Assembly: GCA_937922775.1 (NCBI GenBank)
Contig: CALAKE010000292.1
Span: 1 to 5,589 of the forward strand
Source: an uncultured bacterium
GTDB lineage: Bacteria > Acidobacteriota > UBA890
DNA length: 5,589 nucleotides
Reading direction: 5' to 3'
The notes beneath the pieces are model-generated. The model made no database searches and had not been told where the DNA came from. It worked only from the letters and a program-made list of their open reading frames with translations. This document shows, piece by piece, positions 1-4,905 of the stretch; positions within the stretch are counted from its first letter, which is position 1; every line of letters starts with the position of its first letter. The position numbers were made by a program, and so were the translations under genes.

Positions 1-1
1 C

Positions 2-295
2 TACGGCGCAATGGTCGTGAAGGTAGTGAACGAGATCGTCGTCGCTGCAAAGGAGAGGTGGCCGCTCTTGGCGGTGGCCGTTCACCATCGTACCGGCCGA
101 CTCGGAGTTGGTGAGGTATCGGTAGCCATTGCCGTTTCCTCAGAGCATCGCGGCCCGGCATTCGAGGGGTGTCGCTATATCATCGACGAGCTCAAACTCG
201 CGGCGCCGATCTGGAAGAAGGAGGTCGGCCCGGACGGATCAGAGTGGGTGAGTGGCCCGGCCCCGGGCACGGAATCTCGTCCCGAAAATTCCTGA
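2..295 (+). CDS. moaE: Molybdopterin synthase catalytic (large) subunit MoaE, 5'-truncated by window edge
   Basis: MoaE transfers sulfur from the thiocarboxylated C-terminus of MoaD to precursor Z (cyclic pyranopterin monophosphate), making the dithiolene of molybdopterin in the cytoplasm. The visible frame is open to the left edge (Tyr-Gly-Ala before the first Met), and that Met at position 11 sits inside the conserved fold, so it is an internal residue rather than the start. About 97 C-terminal residues of a usual 140-150 are present. Counting from the Met at 11, the family hallmarks are HHRTGRLGVGEVSVAIAVSS (25-44), an HR-x-x-AF segment (46-51), DELK with Lys62, and PIWKKE with Lys69/70. 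Lys62 and one of Lys69/70 match the two active-site lysines known in the family. The tail (GPDGSEWVSG and a short polar end) is as expected. The tga stop is at 293-295. MoaD and other cofactor genes would be upstream, out of view. Identity is secure; only the start is missing. Confidence 0.94.
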   Translation, partial: YGAMVVKVVNEIVVAAKERWPLLAVAVHHRTGRLGVGEVSVAIAVSSEHRGPAFEGCRYIIDELKLAAPIWKKEVGPDGSEWVSGPAPGTESRPENS

Positions 296-311
296 AGTGG
301 TGCGTACCTGA

Positions 312-330
312 CGAGGCGTCACGAGCCTCG
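312..330. other. Small GC-rich inverted repeat between moaE and the TPR gene
   Basis: CGAGGC at 312-317 pairs with GCCTCG at 325-330 around a 7-nt loop. It is a perfect 6-bp stem lying in the 57-nt spacer between the moaE stop and the next start. No run of T follows it on either strand, so it is not a classical intrinsic terminator. It could be a weak RNA hairpin that attenuates read-through or protects the mRNA end, or it could be chance in GC-rich DNA. I see no convincing -35/-10 pair in this spacer, so whether the TPR-deoB pair has its own promoter is open. Confidence 0.3.
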
Positions 331-352
331 CATCATGGTAGAATCGGCGGCC

Positions 353-1300
353 ATGTCCGCACAGAGATTCAGCAGAAAAGACCTCAAGCACGATGAATTC
401 GTCAGCACGACGGGTGAGATCACTCGCTGGTTGATGGAGCGGCGTCGGCGCATAGGCTGGGGCCTGATCGCGATTGTGGTATTGGTTTCGATTATCGCCA
501 TGGCGCAGGTGTACCAGCAGCGTCAGGAGAGGAGTGCATCTGCCCTCTTGGCCGTGGCGATGGAGGTCTACCGGACTCCTCTTGCAGAAGAGACTGCTCC
601 GCCTTCCGACGCCCCGCCCGCTGCTTCGGATAATGGTGGCGAGGTTGCAGGCGAACCGGGTACGGGAGACACGCCGGAAGAGGCAGCGGGAGATTCTGCA
701 GCGGTCGCCACCGACTCCGCGGGTGAAGCCTCGCCGGAAGCGCCAGAGGCAACAGCGGACGCAGGCACGGGCGCCACGCCCGCTGCCGAGCCGTATGCGG
801 TGGGGCGGCGGCAGTTCGCCACCGAGGCAGCCAGGTATGAGGCGGCTCGTGAGGAGTTTGCTCCCATCGTGCGACGCTACGGGAACACACCCTCCGGGCG
901 ACTTGCCTCCTTCTACCTTGGGCTCTGTGAGAGCTCTCTCGGGAACGAAGAGGCCGCTGCTGAAGCCCTACAGCGGGCAGCCGGGGCATCTCAAGAGATC
1001 ATCGCGACGGTCTCGCTCTACCGTCTCGGCCAGCTTCAGGTCGCGGAGGGTAAGTTGGAGGAGGCAATTGCCAGCTTCGATCTGCTGCTGGCAAGGGATT
1101 CCGACGCTTTCCCCGCCGACGAGGCCCTCATGAGCAAGGCGAGGGCACAGGAGGCCGCCGGCGACCAACGCGGCGCCATGATGTCCTACCAACGCGTCGT
1201 CGATGACCATCCGGAATCTTTCTCTGCCGCCGACGCGCGCAGTCGCGTCGAAGAGCTCGCCGCCGAGCTTGGTCTCGACCCCAACGTCGAACGTTCCTAG
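353..1300 (+). CDS. Single-pass membrane-anchored TPR protein (YfgM-like) with long disordered linker
   Basis: The predicted protein has 315 residues. Residues 1-33 are short, basic and cytoplasmic-looking (SRKDLKHDEF, then an Arg-rich MERRRRIG). Residues 34-54 form one hydrophobic helix (GLIAIVVLVSIIAMAQV), suggesting N-in topology with the rest outside the inner membrane. Residues 79-147 are a low-complexity Ala/Glu/Pro/Gly/Asp/Thr linker with no predicted fold. Residues 155-305 are paired amphipathic helices of TPR type, for example SFYLGLCESSLGNEEAAAEA, then LYRLGQLQVAEGKLEEAIA, then a last unit near 258-290. YfgM and similar anchored TPR proteins work as periplasmic scaffolds or chaperone partners near the Sec translocon. 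That role is family inference here, since no catalytic motif is visible. I prefer ATG 353 over an in-frame ATG at 335: 353 gives a start just before the basic SRKDLK segment, although neither start has a good Shine-Dalgarno sequence. The tag stop abuts the deoB ATG. Confidence 0.82.
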   Translation: MSAQRFSRKDLKHDEFVSTTGEITRWLMERRRRIGWGLIAIVVLVSIIAMAQVYQQRQERSASALLAVAMEVYRTPLAEETAPPSDAPPAASDNGGEVAGEPGTGDTPEEAAGDSAAVATDSAGEASPEAPEATADAGTGATPAAEPYAVGRRQFATEAARYEAAREEFAPIVRRYGNTPSGRLASFYLGLCESSLGNEEAAAEALQRAAGASQEIIATVSLYRLGQLQVAEGKLEEAIASFDLLLARDSDAFPADEALMSKARAQEAAGDQRGAMMSYQRVVDDHPESFSAADARSRVEELAAELGLDPNVERS

Positions 1301-2494
1301 ATGTCCACGCTGCGACGTGGGCGGTCGTTCGACCGCATCGTGGTCGTAGTGTGCGACAGCGTCGGCTGTGGAGAAGCCCCTGACGCGGCAGCATTTGGGG
1401 ATGCCGGTAGCAATACACTGGCGCACGTCATCGAGGCGGCAGACCCTTACCTACCCAATCTGGCGAGCCTGGGCCTCGGTCATATCGAAGGCGTTCCCGC
1501 CCTGGGAGGCGTTGCCGAGCTCCGAGGTGCATTTGGCCGCATGGTGGAACAGTCGGCCGCGAAAGACACGATGTCGGGCCACTGGGAGCTGATGGGACTC
1601 GTTTCCAAGTGCGACTTTCCCACCTACCCGAACGGATTCCCCAGAGAAATCATCGAGGAATTCGAGAAGGCGATTGGGAGGACATCCCTCGGGAACCGGG
1701 CGGCTTCGGGGACCGAAATCATCGAGGAGCTCGGAGCGGAACATATTCTCACGGGGGCGCCGATCATCTACACCTCGGCCGACAGCGTCTTTCAGGTTGT
1801 CGCGCACGAGGAGGTGATTTCGGTATCCGAGCTCTACGAGATCTGCGAGACGGCCCGTCGAATTCTGGTCGGGGATCATGCTGTCGGCAGGGTAATCGCT
1901 CGTCCATTTGTGGGCGATGCACCAGGAAGCTTCCGACGAACATCTCGACGCCGCGATTACGCCCTACCACCGCCCGGCCCCACTGCTCTCGACGATATGG
2001 TCGCGGCCGGATTCTCTACTCACGGAATCGGCAAGATCCGCGATATCTTCGCGGGGAACGGCCTGACGAGCTGGGAGAAGACGGCAAGCAACGCCGACGG
2101 CGTCGAGCGGACTTGTACCGCGGTGCGCGAGAGCAAGGGAGACTTGATACTGACCAACCTCGTCGAGTTCGACAGTGTGTACGGGCATCGCAACGACCCG
2201 GCCGGATACGCGGCTGCGCTCGAGGACTTCGACCGTAGCTTGCCCGCGTTGCTCGCTGCGATGGGTCCCCGCGAATGCCTCGTGATCACAGCTGACCACG
2301 GATGCGATCCGACCTTCCCGGGCTACGATCACACACGCGAGTGTGTGCCGCTGCTGGTGGCAGGGGAGGGCGTGAGATCGCGAGCGTTGGGCACGCGCCA
2401 GAGTTTCGCCGATCTGGCGTGCACAATTCTGGAGAACTTCGACATCGAGAGCTCCCGTCCGGGGCGCTCTTTCCTCGACGAGGTTTCCGCCTAG
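1301..2494 (+). CDS. deoB: Phosphopentomutase
   Basis: DeoB interconverts ribose-1-phosphate and ribose-5-phosphate (and the deoxyribose forms) in the cytoplasm, feeding sugars from nucleoside breakdown into the pentose-phosphate pathway. The protein is 397 residues, the normal length, and belongs to the alkaline-phosphatase-like metalloenzyme superfamily. The key positions of Bacillus-type DeoB appear intact: Asp19 in CDSVGCGEAPDA, the phosphorylated Thr90 in KDTMSGHWELMGL, Asp161 in TSADSVFQ, Asp291 and His296 in EFDSVYGH, Asp332-His333 in ITADHGCDPT, and His344 in YDHTRE. These build the two-manganese site and the phospho-threonine nucleophile. The cap domain lies between about residues 100 and 220 and includes NRAASGTEIIEELG. 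The ATG directly follows the TPR gene's stop with no spacer and no clear Shine-Dalgarno sequence, so start by coupling or reinitiation is likely. No other nucleoside-salvage gene (deoA, deoC, deoD) is in view. Identity is very secure. Confidence 0.98.
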   Translation: MSTLRRGRSFDRIVVVVCDSVGCGEAPDAAAFGDAGSNTLAHVIEAADPYLPNLASLGLGHIEGVPALGGVAELRGAFGRMVEQSAAKDTMSGHWELMGLVSKCDFPTYPNGFPREIIEEFEKAIGRTSLGNRAASGTEIIEELGAEHILTGAPIIYTSADSVFQVVAHEEVISVSELYEICETARRILVGDHAVGRVIARPFVGDAPGSFRRTSRRRDYALPPPGPTALDDMVAAGFSTHGIGKIRDIFAGNGLTSWEKTASNADGVERTCTAVRESKGDLILTNLVEFDSVYGHRNDPAGYAAALEDFDRSLPALLAAMGPRECLVITADHGCDPTFPGYDHTRECVPLLVAGEGVRSRALGTRQSFADLACTILENFDIESSRPGRSFLDEVSA

Positions 2495-2571
2495 CCGGGA
2501 GCCGGCCGCGCCCAGGCGGTCCCTCCAGTGGCCCACCCTTTCAGCGGATAGAGCGCGCTCAGGAGCTCAGG
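2495..2571. other. Convergent intergenic junction between deoB and ccmD, without a canonical terminator
   Basis: Two transcription units meet here. Near the deoB stop, GCCGG (2494-2498) and CCGGC (2502-2506) form a 5-bp stem with a 3-nt loop that starts at the last base of the stop codon. Further on, GAGCGCGCTC (2551-2560) is a perfect 10-nt palindrome and GAGCTC (2563-2568) a 6-nt one. None is followed by a T-rich tract on either strand. Termination may be factor-dependent, or rely on collision of the two transcripts. No small gene is evident in this stretch. Confidence 0.4.
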
Positions 2572-2718
2572 CTAATCGTTCTTCCGCTCGAGCTGGGCTT
2601 GAACGACGTCGATCTGTTGCTTGAGATCACGGGCTCGTCGAGCCAGCGTGACCAGATAAAAAAAGACAACGGCCCAGGCGAGCGCCAGAGCACTGAACAA
2701 ATACCAGAAGTTGTCCAT
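2572..2718 (-). CDS. ccmD: CcmD-family small haem exporter protein
   Basis: This 48-residue protein has the CcmD layout. A short aromatic N-terminus (MDNFWYLF) leads into one membrane helix (residues about 5-25, ALALAWAVVFFYLVTLA). A basic RRAR stop-transfer segment follows, then a charged helical cytoplasmic tail (DLKQQIDVVQAQLERK). CcmD binds the CcmABC complex and is needed to release haem-loaded CcmE. The family is defined more by size, topology and position than by conserved residues. The ATG at 2718-2716 shares its A with the tga stop of ccmC (TGATG), which is typical of coupled genes. A strong Shine-Dalgarno sequence (GGGGAGGA, 2732-2725) lies 6 nt before the ATG. The frame stays open upstream on the same strand, but that longer frame overlaps ccmC and is a shadow. 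It is the last gene of the operon; its tag stop is at 2574-2572. Confidence 0.87.
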   Translation of the reverse strand: MDNFWYLFSALALAWAVVFFYLVTLARRARDLKQQIDVVQAQLERKND

Positions 2719-3494
2719 CAGAGGTCCTCCCCGGGAGAAAGATCGAGTGATCGGCGCATGGCCAGAAGTTGACGAGAGAGACGTTCGACGCGAAGACGAT
2801 GGCGGAACAGGACCGTGAACAGCAGTAGTGCGGCGACCAGTCCGAGAGCCACGGTGGCCAGCATGCTTCCCGGCAGCCCGGCCCCCAAGCCTTCCTCGGT
2901 CATGATGACCGGCTGGGGGTGCATCGTGCGCCACCAAATCACCGAGAAGTGGATGATCGGTAGGTCCAAGAATCCGATGATGCCGAGGACTGCGCAAAAC
3001 CGCGCCACCTGCTCCGGTGATCCGCCATAGGCACGGAGCATGAGGTAGGCGATGAAGATCAGCCAGAGGACAAAAGTGCTCGTTAGGCGTGCCTCCCAAG
3101 TCCACCACGTTCCCCACACTGGACGGGCCCAGAGTGGTCCGGTGATCATGACCACGGTACCGAACAATGCGCCCACCTCCGCTGCCGCCGCGCCGACCTC
3201 GTCCCATCGCTCATCACGCTTCTGCAAGTAGAGGATGCTGGCAAAGAAGATCAGAGTTACCGCGACATACATCGTCAGCGCCGCCGGCACGTGGGTGTAG
3301 AAGATACGCTGGACATTTCCCTGGAAGGAGTCCGTAGGTGCGTACAGAAGTGCGGCGTATAGGGAAGCGATCATTGCTGCGGCGGCAACTGCAATGAGCC
3401 CGGGCGACGGCGAGGTGCGCACAGGGCTATCAACTTCCATTGCGCCGGAAGGGTGTGTCTCGAGATTCGGGTCGGGAGGAGACGTAGATGCCAC
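2718..3494 (-). CDS. ccmC: Cytochrome c maturation haem handling protein CcmC (GTG start)
   Basis: CcmC presents haem to the chaperone CcmE at the outer face of the inner membrane. From GTG 3494 the protein has 258 residues. It carries an 18-residue polar leader (ASTSPPDPNLETHPSG) before the Met at 19, six or so hydrophobic segments, and the tryptophan-rich haem-binding motif WGTWWTWEARLTS at 127-139. The two axial-ligand-type histidines are His68 in FYTHVPAA and His192 in WWRTMHP (the E. coli counterparts are His60 and His184). The usual WWD motif has Asp; here it is Glu134. The GTG start is favoured because GAGGAG sits 8 nt before it, formed by the last two ccmB codons. The in-frame ATG at 3440 has no Shine-Dalgarno sequence. 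The frame stays open into ccmB, but that part is a shadow. The gene starts 5 nt after the ccmB stop and overlaps ccmD by 1 nt. Confidence 0.95.
   Translation of the reverse strand: MASTSPPDPNLETHPSGAMEVDSPVRTSPSPGLIAVAAAAMIASLYAALLYAPTDSFQGNVQRIFYTHVPAALTMYVAVTLIFFASILYLQKRDERWDEVGAAAAEVGALFGTVVMITGPLWARPVWGTWWTWEARLTSTFVLWLIFIAYLMLRAYGGSPEQVARFCAVLGIIGFLDLPIIHFSVIWWRTMHPQPVIMTEEGLGAGLPGSMLATVALGLVAALLLFTVLFRHRLRVERLSRQLLAMRRSLDLSPGEDL
2725..2732 (-). promoter_or_regulatory. Strong ribosome binding site of ccmD inside the 3' end of ccmC
   Basis: The minus strand reads GGGGAGGA, with its AGGA core 6 nt before the ATG at 2718. It lies in the last codons of ccmC and decides the short ccmD start over longer open frames. 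Confidence 0.75.
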
Positions 3495-3499
3495 TTTGC

Positions 3500-4168
3500 T
3501 TACTCCTCGAGAATGGTGGGGAAGGTCATGTACCCCACAGCGATAAAGATGACGTCGAAGGCGATCAACAATTGTAGCCAAGAACCGACAGAGGCGAGCG
3601 TGGCACCGCCCAGGACCGCTGCGGTGCACTTGACGGCCGCCATCAACAACGGCACGGAGATGGGGATGAGCAGCATGGGCAGCATCATCTCCCGGGTCCG
3701 CGTTCTGACGGCCATCGCGGCAAATGTGGTGCCGAGAGCGGCAAGGCCTGCCGTGCCCAGGACGATCACCGCGACGAGCGCGATCAGCCCGCCCTGCAGC
3801 GCGATATTGAAGAACACGACAAACACGGCGAGCGTGGCGATCTCGGTGAGGCTGAGGATCACCAGCAAGCTCAGCCATTTGGCGATATAGAGCGTCGTTC
3901 TGTCGATGGGGCACAGCATGAGGCCCTCGATGCCGCCGTCCTCACGTTCCGTGAGGAATAGACGATTCATGCCCAAGATGCCCGCGAACAGAAAGGTCGT
4001 CCAGAGAATGCCTGGGCCCGCCACCATCCGATCGGTGACCATCTCGAAGCTGAAATTGAAGACCATCAGCACGAGAACCGAGAAGAAGACCGTCGAGCTG
4101 AGGATCTCCTTGCTCGTCCACTCGGCCAGAAGATCCTTCTTGACCAAGACGAAGATCTTGCGCCACAT
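3500..4168 (-). CDS. ccmB: CcmB, membrane subunit of the haem-exporter-type ABC complex
   Basis: CcmB is the integral membrane partner of the ATPase CcmA. The CcmAB complex uses ATP to free haem-loaded CcmE from CcmC/CcmD, rather than simply exporting haem. The protein is 222 residues, normal for the family. About six hydrophobic segments are visible (near 23-39, 52-68, 97-119, 127-152, 161-183 and 197-216). The cytoplasmic loop after the second segment holds the family pattern LTEREDGGIEGLMLCPIDR at 72-90, the likely coupling region with CcmA. A second basic/acidic loop, AVRTRTREMMLP, lies at 153-164. The ATG at 4168 is 2 nt past the ccmA stop, and its upstream region has only a weak purine stretch, so coupling to ccmA translation is likely. 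The taa stop (3502-3500) is part of the leader for ccmC. Confidence 0.97.
   Translation of the reverse strand: MWRKIFVLVKKDLLAEWTSKEILSSTVFFSVLVLMVFNFSFEMVTDRMVAGPGILWTTFLFAGILGMNRLFLTEREDGGIEGLMLCPIDRTTLYIAKWLSLLVILSLTEIATLAVFVVFFNIALQGGLIALVAVIVLGTAGLAALGTTFAAMAVRTRTREMMLPMLLIPISVPLLMAAVKCTAAVLGGATLASVGSWLQLLIAFDVIFIAVGYMTFPTILEE
3503..3508 (-). promoter_or_regulatory. Ribosome binding site of ccmC, encoded by the final Glu-Glu codons of ccmB
   Basis: The minus strand reads GAGGAG, then the ccmB TAA, then GCAAA, then GTG. The spacing of 8 nt is ideal. This decides the ccmC start at GTG 3494 rather than at the ATG 54 nt downstream, and it implies tight coupling with ccmB termination. Confidence 0.7.
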
Positions 4169-4170
4169 GA

Positions 4171-4899
4171 TCAGGCCCGCCCTTTCTGCGTGGCCGTCCG
4201 ATACAGGTCGGCAAGATCAGTTCCCGCAAACTCGGCGCGACGTTCCTGGTAGACAATTCTGCCCGCCGCCAGGATGGCGATCTGGTCTGCCATCTCCGCG
4301 CCACGATTCAAGTCATGGCTCGTGAGCAGGACTGTGCGGGACGAATCGTGAAGTTGGTGGAGCAGCCCCGCGAGCTGGTCGGCGGCCTCGGGATCGAGGC
4401 CTGTGAACGGCTCATCGAACAACAGAAGGTCGGGTTCGTGGATCAGGGCCCTGGCAATTGCGCACCGTTGCTCGAGGCCGCGGGAGAAGGTGCCAACCGC
4501 GTCGTGCATGCGATGGGCCAGGCCTACCCTCTCGAGAATCTGCTCAACGCTGCGCTGAGGATCCGGGAGGTCAAACATGCGGGCGTAGAAAAGGAGATTC
4601 TGGGATGCGCTCAGGGCGCCGTACAGGAAGCTCTTGTGCGAAACGACGCCGATGCGCCGTCGAAGATCGCTGCTGCCGTCCGACAGCGGTTGTCCGAAAA
4701 GCCGAATCTCTCCGGAGCTGGGGTGCGCCAACGTGGCGAAGATCCGAACAAGAGTTGTCTTGCCCGCGCCGTTAGGGCCGAACAGAGTCAGGAAGTCCCC
4801 TTGCGGGAGGTTGAAGTCGACGCCCTTGAGGGCGATCGCATGCCCGAAGTGCTTGCGTACTTGACGCGCTTCAATAGCCGGAGCAGTTTGCGCGCTCAC
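4171..4899 (-). CDS. ccmA: CcmA, ATPase subunit of the haem-exporter-type ABC complex (GTG start)
   Basis: This cytoplasmic ABC ATPase pairs with CcmB. The 242 residues contain one nucleotide-binding domain: Walker A GPNGAGKTT at 41-49, the Q-loop region VVSHKSFLYG at 85-94, the signature region FSRGLEQR at 138-145, Walker B LLLFDEP at 158-164 with catalytic Glu163, a D-loop TGLDP at 166-170, and the H-loop His195 in LTSHD. Two spots depart from the textbook: Lys89 stands where HQ-type Q-loops have Gln, and FSRGL replaces LSGGQ. Proteobacterial CcmA proteins are shorter (about 205-210 residues); this one has a longer tail ending LYRTATQKGRA. The start is a GTG at 4899-4897, with AGAGG (4913-4909) 9 nt before it. 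The stop of the preceding gene is 6 nt upstream of the start. The tga stop is at 4173-4171. Other ABC ATPases look similar, but the ccmB and ccmC neighbours settle the identity. Confidence 0.96.
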   Translation of the reverse strand: MSAQTAPAIEARQVRKHFGHAIALKGVDFNLPQGDFLTLFGPNGAGKTTLVRIFATLAHPSSGEIRLFGQPLSDGSSDLRRRIGVVSHKSFLYGALSASQNLLFYARMFDLPDPQRSVEQILERVGLAHRMHDAVGTFSRGLEQRCAIARALIHEPDLLLFDEPFTGLDPEAADQLAGLLHQLHDSSRTVLLTSHDLNRGAEMADQIAILAAGRIVYQERRAEFAGTDLADLYRTATQKGRA

Positions 4900-4905
4900 A
4901 ACCGC

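Noticed and set aside
335..352. Upstream ATG at 335 as the start of the TPR protein
   Set aside because: It adds only MVESAA, without a better ribosome binding site. The ATG at 353 sits closer to the basic SRKDLK segment. The choice is not fully certain.
660..790. Possible tandem DNA repeat in the linker-coding region
   Set aside because: The similarity comes from recurring Ala/Glu/Pro codons; no exact repeat unit or period is visible.
568..867. Ala/Ser/Pro-rich antisense frame opposite the TPR linker
   Set aside because: It mirrors the low-complexity GC-rich linker. It has no ribosome binding site or domain.
2572..3207. A 211-codon minus-strand frame covering ccmD
   Set aside because: The upstream part is an out-of-frame shadow of ccmC. 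The strong ribosome binding site and TGATG overlap set the real start at 2718.
2718..3914. A 398-codon open frame on the minus strand, longer than ccmC
   Set aside because: Its first part overlaps ccmB in another frame and is Arg/His-rich without family features. Only the portion from about 3494 onward is CcmC.
3453..4325. Plus-strand frames opposite ccmB (3453-3890 and 3906-4325)
   Set aside because: These are Thr/Ser/Arg-rich shadows of the membrane helices in ccmB codons, with no independent coding signals.
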